A model generated the notes under the pieces. That model searched no databases and was not told the origin of the DNA. It saw nothing but the letters and a program-made list of their open reading frames with translations. A program made the translations under genes and the position numbers. This document shows positions 22,869-30,689 of a stretch of 30,689 nt of DNA, in pieces; the first letter of the stretch is position 1, and each line of letters starts with the position of its first letter. The DNA is from Myxococcota bacterium (GTDB lineage Bacteria > Myxococcota_A > UBA9160 > SMWR01): the NCBI GenBank assembly GCA_022447545.1, contig JAKVBI010000006.1, positions 113,699 through 144,387 on the forward strand. The letters are read 5' to 3'.

Positions 22869-24245
22869 ATGGCCACGCCCACTCAGCAACCCGACATCAC
22901 CCGAATCCCCGAACGCTGGCGCCTGGGCAAGGACTTCGTCCCGAAGGGACGCTACATCGACCCGGAATTTCTGGCGCTCGAATACGAGCAGTTGTTTCCC
23001 CGCACCTGGCAGATGGCGTGCCGCGAACAACAACTGGGTGCCGTGGGAAGTGTCGTCGAGTACACGATCGGCGATCAGTCCATTGCCGTGGTCCGAACCC
23101 AAGAGGACGAGGTGAAGGCGTTCCACAATGCCTGTCGTCACCGGGGTGTCCGACTCGTTCGTGGCGACAGTCGTATCCGCGAGTTCCACTGCCCTTTCCA
23201 CGGTTGGCGCTATGCCCTCGACGGCACCTGCACGTTCCAGCACCTGGAGAACGAATTCGAACCCCGTGACGCAGACTATCGGAACCTGCGCCCGGTGCGC
23301 TGCGAACGCTGGGGTGGATTCGTATTCATCAACCTCGACCCTGACGCCGTTCCGCTTCTCGAAGCCCTGGACCCACTGCCCGAGGCTCTCGCCCCCTTCC
23401 GACTCGAAGACATGCGCCTGCTGTGGCACAAGCAAACGATCCTTCCCGCCAACTGGAAGTCGGCCATCGACGCCTTCATCGAGGGCTACCACACACCAGG
23501 CACCCACCCCCAGTACATGCGTCTCGCCGAGTCCAATACGCCCAGCGCTCGGCCCGCCGAACTTCCTCTCTACAAGTACGCCCCCTACACACCGTCAATC
23601 CGCTACGAGGGGCATTCGCGTTTCGTTTTCGGAGTGCGCGAGGATGGCGAGCGGGAGCAGATCCGCTCCTCTGCCCCAGGTGCGGATTTGGTCGCCAATC
23701 AGGTCCAGTACCAGGTCCAGGAACTCCGTGCTCTCAACACCCAACGCGACGGACGCGCAGCGGCGGCTCTGCGCGAGAGAACATTCGAACGCGGCGAGCG
23801 CCCGGACGTGGTCTTCCAGCAGTTGAGGCGCGAGCTTGCAGAAGCGGAAGGCGTGGAGTGGCCCGAGATGACGCGCGAGCAACTCCAGGCGGGCATCGGT
23901 GACTGGCACGTCTTCCCCACCCTGGTGATCCTGGTGGAAGTGGGCTGCATGCTCGGCTACCGCTCCCGCCCCAACGGCAACGACCCCGATTCCTGCATCT
24001 TCGACGTCTACTCCTTCGAGCACTTCCCGCCCGACGGCGCCCCCACCGTGCAAACCGAGTGGATCCCGGACTGGAGAAGCCACCTCGGCTGGGGACAGGT
24101 ACTGACCCAGGACTTCCGTAACATGTCCGAGGTCACCGCCGGACTCCACTCCCATGGTTTCGACGGACATTGGCTGAACGTCGAGCAGGAAATGGCTGTC
24201 CACAACGCCCACCACATTGCGGATCGCTACTTGTTCGAAGCTTGA
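22869..24245 (+). CDS. Rieske aromatic-ring-hydroxylating dioxygenase, alpha subunit type
   Basis: This is a 458-residue oxygenase alpha subunit. The Rieske cluster ligands are C89/H91 (ACRHRG) and C108/H111 (CPFHGWRYALDG). The catalytic iron site is NWKSAIDAFIEGYHTPGTHPQY with H208 and H213. The residue that normally bridges the two metal centres as Asp appears as E205, as in quaternary-amine oxygenases such as CntA. The C-terminal half has an unusual charged insert (about 255-350). The frame is open to 22632, inside the ligase gene, but ATG 22869 is preceded by AGGAG with eight-base spacing. No beta subunit, ferredoxin or reductase follows; the next gene is a ThDP enzyme. Substrate unknown, probably the acid or CoA ester handled by the flanking genes. 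Confidence 0.9.
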   Translation: MATPTQQPDITRIPERWRLGKDFVPKGRYIDPEFLALEYEQLFPRTWQMACREQQLGAVGSVVEYTIGDQSIAVVRTQEDEVKAFHNACRHRGVRLVRGDSRIREFHCPFHGWRYALDGTCTFQHLENEFEPRDADYRNLRPVRCERWGGFVFINLDPDAVPLLEALDPLPEALAPFRLEDMRLLWHKQTILPANWKSAIDAFIEGYHTPGTHPQYMRLAESNTPSARPAELPLYKYAPYTPSIRYEGHSRFVFGVREDGEREQIRSSAPGADLVANQVQYQVQELRALNTQRDGRAAAALRERTFERGERPDVVFQQLRRELAEAEGVEWPEMTREQLQAGIGDWHVFPTLVILVEVGCMLGYRSRPNGNDPDSCIFDVYSFEHFPPDGAPTVQTEWIPDWRSHLGWGQVLTQDFRNMSEVTAGLHSHGFDGHWLNVEQEMAVHNAHHIADRYLFEA

Positions 24246-24309
24246 ACGCAAGGTACAGACAACCGATCTCGGAACGCGCCACAGCGAATCCCGATCCAAA
24301 GGAGTTCCA

Positions 24310-26007
24310 ATGACCGTCGACCTAGGTGATCGACTCGTCGAAATCCTGCGCGCGGGTGGCATCGAAGCCGCATTCGGCGTACCGGGCGGACAGACCCTGC
24401 CCTTCTACGGCGCTGCCAAACGCCAGGGCTTCAATCACATATTGATGCGCGATGAGCGAGCAGCGGCCTGTGCGGCCGACGCCTACGCGAGGGTCTCGGG
24501 TCGCATCGGCGTTTGCGACGCCACCGTGGGCCCGGGCGTCACCAATCTCGTGTCGGGACTCGCAGAGGCCTACTCGTCCTCGGTACCCGTACTGGCAGTG
24601 GTAGCCGACGTCCCCACGGACTGGGGGCATCTCAGGCGGCGCGGTGTCGCGTCCCAGGCCCTGGACCAGCGCTTGTTACTGGAACCCGTCTGCAAGTGGA
24701 TGGGTCGGGTCGAGCGCGCGTCGGCCTTCGAAGACGTCCTCGACCAGGCGCTGCGAATCGCCGTGACCGGTCGGCCGGGCCCAGTGATCCTCGAGATTCC
24801 AGACGACGTCTTTCCCGCCCAACCGGTGGAGCGACCGGACGAATTCGAGCCCGATGCCTTCTCTTACCCCCGCTTCCGTGCAGCGCCCCCTGCCGCGGAC
24901 CTGGAGCGCGCTTTGGCGTTGCTCACCCGCGCCCGTCGACCGCTGATTCTGGCCGGGGGGGGTGCCCTGCTCTCCGGGGCGGCCGCGGAGATCACCCACC
25001 TGGCCGAATCCGCCGGCATTCCAGTAGCGACCACCATCAATGGCAAGGGCAGCATCGACGAGCGTCATCCCCTTTCCGTGGGTGTGACGGGCGTGTTCGG
25101 AAACATCCGTGCCAGCCGAGCCCTCGCCTCGGCCGATACGGTACTGGTGCTCGGCAGCAAGCTCGACCAACTGTCCACCTTCAATTGGCGCCTGCCCGGA
25201 CCGGACCAGAGCGTGATCCACGTGGATGTGGACCCCGAAGAAATTGGACGCACGCTGCGCGTCCACGTCGGCATCTCGGCGGACGCTCGCGAAACCGCCC
25301 GCATGCTGACCGACCATCTGAAGGACGTCTCGTTGAGCATTGAGTCGGGCTGGACCGACGCCCTCACCGACGAGGGCCAGCCGGGTACACCCAGCGACGA
25401 TGAGCGCATCGCGCCCGAAGGCGTGGTGCAGACCCTGAGCCAGGTGATGAAAGCCGACGACGTACTGCTCGCGGATGCATCCCTCGCTTCCGGGTGGAGC
25501 GCGCAGCATTTTCAGGTCAAGGCGCCCGGGCGCGGATTCGTCGCGCCCCGAGGTCTGGCTGGGATCGGCTGGGCGTGCGGTGCGGCGGTGGGCGCGCGCC
25601 TGGCCATGCGTCCCGAGCGCCGGCTGGTCTGCCTGGCCGGCGATGGCGCCTGGGCCTACTCGCTCTCGGAAGTCGAGACGGCCGTTCGCTGCCAGCTGCC
25701 CATCACCTACGTGATCCTCAACAACGCGTCTCTCGCATGGATTCGACACACCGAGCAGTTTCGCGGCCAGGAACTGAGCTCCGACTTTGGCAACGTCGAC
25801 TTCGCCGGTGTGGCGCGCTGCATGGGGGCACAGGGCGAATTCGTCGAGTCCCTGGACGACCTGGAAACTGCACTCGAGCGGGCGCTGGAGAGACCTGGCC
25901 CCACGGTGCTCGAACTGCACACTTCAGCCGATGCCTCACCCACGGTAGGCCTCAAGCGGGTGGGACGCGGCCTGAGTGGTGGGCGGGGTTCGAGTTACTC
26001 GACCTGA
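24310..26007 (+). CDS. ThDP-dependent enzyme, acetolactate synthase-like
   Basis: This is a 565-residue protein with the three-domain layout of the decarboxylase/carboligase family. The N-terminal Pyr domain has the cofactor-activating E49 (RDERAA) and VGPGVTNLVSGLAEAY. The central domain has RRPLILAGGGA. The C-terminal PP domain carries the metal/ThDP motif from GDG (444-446) to NN (471-472). ATG 24310 has AAAGGAG six bases upstream. It is the last gene of the ligase-Rieske operon. No ilvN-like small subunit or ketol-acid reductoisomerase is present, so branched-chain amino acid synthesis is unlikely. Decarboxylation or C-C lyase action on a 2-keto or 2-hydroxyacyl intermediate is a better guess. 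Confidence 0.89.
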   Translation: MTVDLGDRLVEILRAGGIEAAFGVPGGQTLPFYGAAKRQGFNHILMRDERAAACAADAYARVSGRIGVCDATVGPGVTNLVSGLAEAYSSSVPVLAVVADVPTDWGHLRRRGVASQALDQRLLLEPVCKWMGRVERASAFEDVLDQALRIAVTGRPGPVILEIPDDVFPAQPVERPDEFEPDAFSYPRFRAAPPAADLERALALLTRARRPLILAGGGALLSGAAAEITHLAESAGIPVATTINGKGSIDERHPLSVGVTGVFGNIRASRALASADTVLVLGSKLDQLSTFNWRLPGPDQSVIHVDVDPEEIGRTLRVHVGISADARETARMLTDHLKDVSLSIESGWTDALTDEGQPGTPSDDERIAPEGVVQTLSQVMKADDVLLADASLASGWSAQHFQVKAPGRGFVAPRGLAGIGWACGAAVGARLAMRPERRLVCLAGDGAWAYSLSEVETAVRCQLPITYVILNNASLAWIRHTEQFRGQELSSDFGNVDFAGVARCMGAQGEFVESLDDLETALERALERPGPTVLELHTSADASPTVGLKRVGRGLSGGRGSSYST

Positions 26008-26041
26008 TCCCCCTACTCGAAGGTCCGAGACCCGGTAATCC

Positions 26042-27661
26042 TCACTCGGGGATGTCCAACTCCTGCTTCGCGAAAGCAAGGGCGCTCCGGTAATCGGCCT
26101 TGCCGTTGGGCGCCCGGAACATCTTCGGAACTCCGAGAACCCGCTTGGGGGTCTTATAGGGAGCAAGCCGCTCCCGCACGTGCTGGCGCAGCGCCTCTTC
26201 GTCGAGTTCGAGGCGTTCACCGAGGGCCACCACGGCCGTCGTCGCCTGACCCCACTTTTCGTCCGGCACCCCCACCACGAGCGCATCCTCGACGTCGGGA
26301 TGGGTCTTGAGCGCCTCTTCCACCTCCTCGGGGTAGATCTTCTCCCCGGCAGAATTGATGCACACACTTCCGCGGCCAAGCAACGTCAGCGTCCCGTCTT
26401 CGGCCACCGTGCACCAATCGCCAGGAACCGAGTAGCGCACCCCCTCGATGGTCGGGAAGGTCTCCGCGGTCTTCTTCTCGTCCTTGTAGTAACCGAGCGG
26501 AATGGGCCCTTTGCGGGCAATGAATCCACGCTCGTCGCTACCCGGCACGACCTTGCGGTGATCCTCGGTGAAGACCCGGCAGTCTTCACCAATACTAAAC
26601 TTCGCCGTTCGAGAAGTGCCCTCCTTCGAGGTCACGGAAGAACCGAAACCAATGGCCTCAGTGGAGCCGAACAAATCGGCGAGCATCAGTTTCTCGCAAT
26701 GACGCAGCAAACCCTGCTTGACCTCGAGACTCCACATCACACCCGAGGAGGTGATGGTCTTGAGAGAGGGAAGGCTCCAGCGCCCTGGATTCTCGTCCAG
26801 AGCATTCAACATGGGTTTTGCGAAAGCATCACCCACGATCACCACCGACTCCACGGACCAGCGTTCGATCGCGTCGAACAGTTCCACCGGATCGAAGCTC
26901 TCGCCGGTCAGGGTTCCCACGCAGCCACCACCGGACAGATTCACCATCGAGGTGAACAGGCCTGTGCCATGCATGAGTGGGCATGCAGCAATCTGGCGGA
27001 TCCCGGGCCCGTGGTCCGCCACGTTGGCGAGGTGAAGCTCCTGGGTCTTGGGCAGCACTCCGCGATTGGCGGGCACGTTCTTGCCCGCACCAAAGGCGCC
27101 CCAGAGATCTTCCTGGCGCCACATCACCCCCTTGGGCATGCCCGTGGTTCCACCGGTATAGACGAACAACAGATCGTCCGGCGATCGCTCGATTCCCAGG
27201 GGCGCTCCGTGCCCTTCATCGCAAAGGGTTTGTAACGACTCTGCAAAAGACGGAGGCGACGGATCGGCCTGAAGCCAGTGCCCGACCTTCGGCAATCGCG
27301 ACACCAGGCGCTCGCAACGTTCGGAGAATTCCGCACCGAAGAGCACCACCGCAGCGTCGGAATTATCCAGGATGTAGTGAAGTTCGTCGTCCACGTAGCG
27401 ATAGTTGACATTCACGTGCACGAGGCGCGCCTTCAAGCAGGCGACGAGACACACCAGGTACTCGATGCGGTTTCGCATGTAGAAGGCGACCTTGTCACCG
27501 GGCGAAACCCCCCTGGCCAAAAGGCCGGCCGCAAGATTGTTCGACTGGCGCGAGAGTTCACTCCACGACAAGCTCGTGTCACCCTGAAAGCTCGCCAGCG
27601 CGTCACCCGGAATGACCGACTCGAGACCCTCCAAAAGGTCTCCAAAGTTCCAACCCGTCAT
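26042..27661 (-). CDS. Acyl-CoA synthetase, FadD19/FadD17-like
   Basis: This is a 539-residue adenylate-forming CoA ligase. The A3 motif is VYTGGTTGMPKGVMWRQEDL. The GG in place of SG and the MWR ending are features I associate with steroid side-chain ligases such as mycobacterial FadD19. Other motifs are DLFGSTEAIG (A5), GDWCTVAEDGTLTLLGRG (A7/A8, with W-C in place of the usual motif residues) and APNGKADYRSA (A10 Lys). ATG 27661 has GGGGAG about nine bases upstream. It is the last gene of a minus-strand operon with crotonase, BKACE, thioesterase and SDR genes. Activation of a branched or sterol-like side-chain acid is the leading inference. Confidence 0.91.
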   Translation of the reverse strand: MTGWNFGDLLEGLESVIPGDALASFQGDTSLSWSELSRQSNNLAAGLLARGVSPGDKVAFYMRNRIEYLVCLVACLKARLVHVNVNYRYVDDELHYILDNSDAAVVLFGAEFSERCERLVSRLPKVGHWLQADPSPPSFAESLQTLCDEGHGAPLGIERSPDDLLFVYTGGTTGMPKGVMWRQEDLWGAFGAGKNVPANRGVLPKTQELHLANVADHGPGIRQIAACPLMHGTGLFTSMVNLSGGGCVGTLTGESFDPVELFDAIERWSVESVVIVGDAFAKPMLNALDENPGRWSLPSLKTITSSGVMWSLEVKQGLLRHCEKLMLADLFGSTEAIGFGSSVTSKEGTSRTAKFSIGEDCRVFTEDHRKVVPGSDERGFIARKGPIPLGYYKDEKKTAETFPTIEGVRYSVPGDWCTVAEDGTLTLLGRGSVCINSAGEKIYPEEVEEALKTHPDVEDALVVGVPDEKWGQATTAVVALGERLELDEEALRQHVRERLAPYKTPKRVLGVPKMFRAPNGKADYRSALAFAKQELDIPE

Positions 27662-27699
27662 GCCTGCCTACTCCCCGCTTCCCATCGCGCGCCGCCCAC

Positions 27700-28500
27700 C
27701 TAGACCAGGCCCAACTTCTCCACCACACCCACGCTATGACCCGCCGTAAATCCTCCGTCCACCGCAAGGGCCTGCCCAGTGACGAAGGACGAATCATCGG
27801 ACGCCAGAAAAAATGCTGCGCCGGCGATCTCTTCGGGTTGGCCGAAGCGATCGAGCTTGTGTTGGTGCCGGATCCGTTCGCGCTCCTCATCGAAGACTTC
27901 GTTGCCCATGACGGAGCGGAACAGGGGGGTATCGATGAAACCCGGGCAGATACAGTTCGCGCGAATCGAAAGCCGGCCGTAATCCATCGCCAGATTCTTG
28001 GTGAGCAACACCACTCCCCCCTTGGAGGCGTTGTAGGTGCTCCCACCTTCGGCGGCCTCGAGGCCCTCGACGCTGGCTACGGTGATGATGCTGCCCGAGC
28101 GCTGTTCCATCATCGCCGGCAGTACCGCCTTGACGCTCAGAAACGTTCCCGTGAGGTTGATGTCCTGGACCGTTCGCCAGTCCTCCTCGGAGATCATGTG
28201 CACGGGGCCCCCACCGGCCACTCCCGCGGCCGTGACCAGAATGTCAATGCGCCCGTGGGCATCGCGAACCTCTGCCACGGCCGCTCGAGTGGCCTCGCCA
28301 TCCCTCACATCAACGACGAAAAACTGGGAGCCCGGCGCCGACTTCTCGATCCCAGACCACTCACCACTCGTGTTCAGGTCAATGCCCGCCACCACAGCAC
28401 CCTCTTCTGCGAAGCGCTGCGCACACGCGAAGCCGATGCCCGAGGCCGCACCCGTGACAACCGCGACTCGGCCCTGCAACCGTCCCATCCCGTCCACCAT
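27700..28500 (-). CDS. Short-chain dehydrogenase/reductase (SDR)
   Basis: This is a 266-residue classical SDR. The cofactor motif is TGAASGIG (16-23), D41 at the end of the second strand favours NAD(H), and TAAG replaces NNAG. The catalytic residues are S143, Y156 and K160 (YNASK). The C-terminus contains VDGGFTAGH. The frame opens at 28560, but ATG 28500 has a strong AGAGGAG site and begins just before the Rossmann fold, so it is chosen. It lies 38 bases upstream of the CoA ligase gene and 72 bases after the thioesterase gene. A hydroxyacyl-CoA or hydroxysteroid dehydrogenase role fits the operon. Substrate not determined. Confidence 0.91.
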   Translation of the reverse strand: MVDGMGRLQGRVAVVTGAASGIGFACAQRFAEEGAVVAGIDLNTSGEWSGIEKSAPGSQFFVVDVRDGEATRAAVAEVRDAHGRIDILVTAAGVAGGGPVHMISEEDWRTVQDINLTGTFLSVKAVLPAMMEQRSGSIITVASVEGLEAAEGGSTYNASKGGVVLLTKNLAMDYGRLSIRANCICPGFIDTPLFRSVMGNEVFDEERERIRHQHKLDRFGQPEEIAGAAFFLASDDSSFVTGQALAVDGGFTAGHSVGVVEKLGLV

Positions 28501-28572
28501 GTCGATCTCCTCTGTTCGTCGTCGATCCAACGGGTCGGGTTCCAGGCCCAACCCATTCAAGAGACGCGCACG

Positions 28573-29010
28573 CTACCGCTCGAACGGCAACTGGTCGAGT
28601 GCCTGAAACCTCACCTGCCCACGCGCCACCAACACCCCGTCCGAAACGCGCTGGATCCGCACCTCCCAGAGTTGTTGGCGACGCCCCGCATGAAGCGGTT
28701 CACCCACCGCTTCGAGCCATCCCTCACTGTGAGAGCGCAGAAAATCCGTGTGATTCGAAACGCCAACGACACCGGCTTGACCACGCGTACCGGCAGCCTG
28801 CGCAGCACCGTAACTGGCCACTGCTTCGACCATTGTGCACCAGGCTCCACCGTGCAGGATCCCATAGGGTTGTTGGTGACGCGGGCCGGCTTCGAGCCGA
28901 GCCACGACACGTGTGGGGCCAACCTCGACAAACTCCATTCCGAGGTTGTCCCCCCAGCCATCGGGGACCATGCCCTCGGGGCCCCCATCTGCACCGGTAC
29001 TCTCGGCCAC
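28573..29010 (-). CDS. PaaI-type hotdog-fold thioesterase
   Basis: This is a 145-residue single-hotdog-domain protein that would hydrolyse acyl-CoA thioesters. The family motif is YGILHGGAWCTMVEAVAS with HGG at 53-55 and E62 near the position of the catalytic acid. GVVGVSNHTDFLRSHSEG is the following strand region. The start is GTG 29010, supported by GGAGG eight bases upstream. ATG 28971 is an in-frame alternative that would remove 13 low-complexity residues. It sits 54 bases after the BKACE gene in the acyl-CoA operon. Likely jobs are release of free CoA from dead-end esters or of a pathway product. Confidence 0.88.
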   Translation of the reverse strand: MAESTGADGGPEGMVPDGWGDNLGMEFVEVGPTRVVARLEAGPRHQQPYGILHGGAWCTMVEAVASYGAAQAAGTRGQAGVVGVSNHTDFLRSHSEGWLEAVGEPLHAGRRQQLWEVRIQRVSDGVLVARGQVRFQALDQLPFER

Positions 29011-29064
29011 TTCGGATCCTCCGGGTCGACCGCCGAAACGATCGTTTCTCGGTTCACTCTCGCT

Positions 29065-29976
29065 TCAGCGCGGCAGATCGAGAATTTTCGCAGCCTCGGC
29101 CGGAGTCGCCAGTGGGCGCCCCACCTCCTTGACCAACTCCACCGCCTGCTGAACCAATTCCTCGTTGTTGGGTTGCCGTGAACCGGCAAAATCCTCGAGC
29201 CCAACTCGCAGATGACCGCCACACTCCAGGGCGTGGCGGGCGACGCCATTCGCAAAGACATCTCCAGACAACACAGCCACAGACCACACCAGGTCGGTTC
29301 CTGCCATCATTTCGCGATAGATGTCGATGCTACTCGGCCGCGGGGGTAAGCCAAACAACAAGTCGACATGTCCGTCCCCGCGATAACTCGACTCGCCACC
29401 CAGATAGAGACGGACATTGGCGCCACGCGGCAATCTGCCGGCCGCACGGTAGGCCAGTGTGTAACGCAGGAAACCGGGCTCGAAGATCGAGATGCCGGGC
29501 CCGAGTCGGTATTGGTCGCAGATCGCGAACATGTGTTGGGTGTCATGGGGTGAGTTGGTGTAGACGAACTCTACCGGGGCCGGAATCCCATCTTCGTCGC
29601 TGCCTGAAAGATTCAACGAGCCGGGGTCACAAATCCCCATCCGGAGCCCGCACTCCTCGGCCAGCATGGGCAGGTGGGCAACACGATCCTCGACCGCCAC
29701 ACCAAAGACGATGGTCGGATAGAGGATCGCATCGGGGCGAGCCTCGAGGATCGGGCGATAGTGCTCGAGATAAAGATCCGCAGCACGACGCGGCGGCACT
29801 CCGATGTCTGAAATGTGGGTGTGAATGATGGAGGCTCCCGCTTCGATACAGCGGAGAGTCACGTCGGTGATCTCCTCGGACGTTCGAGGAACGTTCGGGT
29901 TGCGATCGGGCGACGTCGCACCGTTGACGGCAACCTCGATCACGACGGGGAGCTGCGAGACATCGGATCCAGACAT
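29065..29976 (-). CDS. BKACE family (DUF849, beta-keto acid cleavage enzyme)
   Basis: This is a 303-residue TIM-barrel zinc enzyme of the 3-keto-5-aminohexanoate cleavage (Kce) family. It condenses a beta-keto acid with acetyl-CoA to give acetoacetate and a new acyl-CoA. The N-terminal signature is IEVAVNGATSPDRNPNVP, the zinc ligands are H52 and H54 (IHTHISD), and the conserved C-terminal acid is in LRVGLEDF. The frame opens at 30006, but ATG 29976 has a near-perfect AGGAGGT site. It is 43 bases after the crotonase gene. The family is functionally broad. Lysine fermentation is unlikely in this setting, so the substrate is probably a beta-keto acid from lipid breakdown. Confidence 0.89.
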   Translation of the reverse strand: MSGSDVSQLPVVIEVAVNGATSPDRNPNVPRTSEEITDVTLRCIEAGASIIHTHISDIGVPPRRAADLYLEHYRPILEARPDAILYPTIVFGVAVEDRVAHLPMLAEECGLRMGICDPGSLNLSGSDEDGIPAPVEFVYTNSPHDTQHMFAICDQYRLGPGISIFEPGFLRYTLAYRAAGRLPRGANVRLYLGGESSYRGDGHVDLLFGLPPRPSSIDIYREMMAGTDLVWSVAVLSGDVFANGVARHALECGGHLRVGLEDFAGSRQPNNEELVQQAVELVKEVGRPLATPAEAAKILDLPR

Positions 29977-30019
29977 GGAAACCTCCTGTGGGGTGCGAGC
30001 GATCAAGCCCCTGAAAAAG

Positions 30020-30689
30020 TCAGCCGCGCGGCCAGTCGGGTGGGCGCTTTTCCAGAAAAGCCTGCATCCCCTCGACCATTTCGGGACTCATGATCGAACG
30101 CCTGAACATGCTCACATCGTGTCCATGTAGACGTTTATTGCAGTCCTCTTTGATGAGTGCGCGGGCACCCGGGGCCGTCTTCCGAATTTGTTCGAGGGTC
30201 CACTCCACCTCGTCTTGAAAACGGTCAGCGGTCACGACCTTGCCGATCAACCCCATGGACTCCGCCTCCCGGGCATCGATCAGTGCTGCGGTGAACAATA
30301 GATACTTCGCCTTCCCCAACCCCACGTAGTCGGCGAGGCGCGCGCTCATGTACGGGTCAGGGATCCCCCTCAGCAACTCCGGTGCGCGAAAGCGCGCCGT
30401 GTCCACGGCGATGGAAAGGTCGCAGTGCATGAGTAAATTGAGACCTCCCGCGTGGCACTGCCCGTTGACGGCTGCCACGATCACCTTGCTGCAGCGCTCG
30501 AAGTGACGAAACGGAAAGTGATCCGTCGGGTCGAGTTCCGCGGCGAGCGCTTCTGGGTTCTCAGCGCGGCCCGACATATCGCCTCCCACGCAAAACCATT
30601 CGCCGCTTCCGGTCACGCAAACAGCATCCAGCTCCGAATCATCGTCCGCCAGAATCGCTGCTCGCTTGATCCCCCGATACATATCCTGG
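30020..30689 (-). CDS. Enoyl-CoA hydratase/isomerase family protein, 5'-truncated by window edge
   Basis: About 222 C-terminal residues of a crotonase-family protein are present. The frame is open to the window end, and the first 35-40 residues, including the usual LNRPE motif, lie outside. The oxyanion segments are FCVGGDM and VNGQCHAGGLN. The first catalytic Glu of hydratases is replaced by Asn (GGLN), while the second is kept in RAPELLRGI. PEMVEGMQAFLEKRPPDW is the standard C-terminus. It is the upstream-most visible gene of the acyl-CoA operon. Hydration or isomerisation of an enoyl-CoA is expected, but loss of one acid makes the exact reaction uncertain. Confidence 0.9.
   Translation of the reverse strand, partial: QDMYRGIKRAAILADDDSELDAVCVTGSGEWFCVGGDMSGRAENPEALAAELDPTDHFPFRHFERCSKVIVAAVNGQCHAGGLNLLMHCDLSIAVDTARFRAPELLRGIPDPYMSARLADYVGLGKAKYLLFTAALIDAREAESMGLIGKVVTADRFQDEVEWTLEQIRKTAPGARALIKEDCNKRLHGHDVSMFRRSIMSPEMVEGMQAFLEKRPPDWPRG

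Noticed and set aside
24676-25920. 414-codon open frame on the minus strand
   Set aside because: It is antisense to the well-supported ThDP enzyme gene, has no recognisable motif, and reflects high GC at third codon positions.
1-30689. tRNA, rRNA, CRISPR array, insertion sequence or attachment site
   Set aside because: I saw no tRNA-like cloverleaf, regular spaced repeats, transposase motifs or matching terminal repeats by reading. A tRNAscan or IS search was not possible here.

Overview
The window is about 30.7 kb of GC-rich, densely packed bacterial chromosome. I support 23 protein-coding genes, two of them cut by the window ends. I see no rRNA, tRNA, CRISPR array, insertion sequence or phage gene. 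No gene-free gap exceeds about 190 bases. The housekeeping genes are the two subunits of a type II topoisomerase (topoisomerase IV type). The other genes are mostly lipid, steroid-like or aromatic catabolic enzymes and envelope glycosyltransferases. That mix of Rieske oxygenases, luciferase-like oxidoreductases, FadD19-like ligase, sulfotransferase, TauD, BKACE and TMTC-like protein suggests an uncultured, aerobic, lipid-degrading lineage of deltaproteobacterial grade (Myxococcota, Desulfobacterota_B or Binatota-like). The lineage is inferred from gene content only.

Layout. 2-1129 (+): 3' part of parE. 1247-3361 (+): KshA-like Rieske oxygenase and a tandem cupin protein. 3385-6974 (-): operon of a luciferase-like oxidoreductase, an alpha/beta hydrolase, a second luciferase-like oxidoreductase and an SRPBCC protein, divergent from an SDR at 7166-7954 (+). 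7981-13503: envelope island with a GT-C membrane protein (-), an exported leucine-rich-repeat protein and exported methyltransferase (+), and a TMTC-like GT-C/TPR protein (-). 13687-15711 (+): parC. 15726-16508 (-): enoyl-CoA isomerase-type crotonase. 16611-18769 (+): TauD-type dioxygenase and sulfotransferase. 18785-21155 (-): amidohydrolase and core-MetE-like protein. 21266-26007 (+): CoA ligase, ring-hydroxylating Rieske oxygenase and ThDP enzyme. 26042-30689 (-): crotonase, BKACE, thioesterase, SDR and FadD19-like CoA ligase.

How they fit together. The rightmost operons look like acyl-CoA pathways: ligases activate acids, a Rieske enzyme hydroxylates, SDR and crotonase proteins carry out beta-oxidation-like steps, and the ThDP enzyme and BKACE make or break C-C bonds. 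The left part adds steroid-type Rieske and flavin/F420 chemistry. No transporter, transcription regulator or dedicated Rieske reductase/ferredoxin is encoded here, so electron supply and control must come from elsewhere. The most unusual points are: parE and parC separated by 12.6 kb of accessory genes; a SAM-type methyltransferase with an export signal beside an exported LRR protein whose signal peptide begins upstream of any ATG/GTG/TTG; and the compact ligase-Rieske-ThDP operon divergent from an amidohydrolase and a truncated MetE, a candidate undescribed catabolic pathway.
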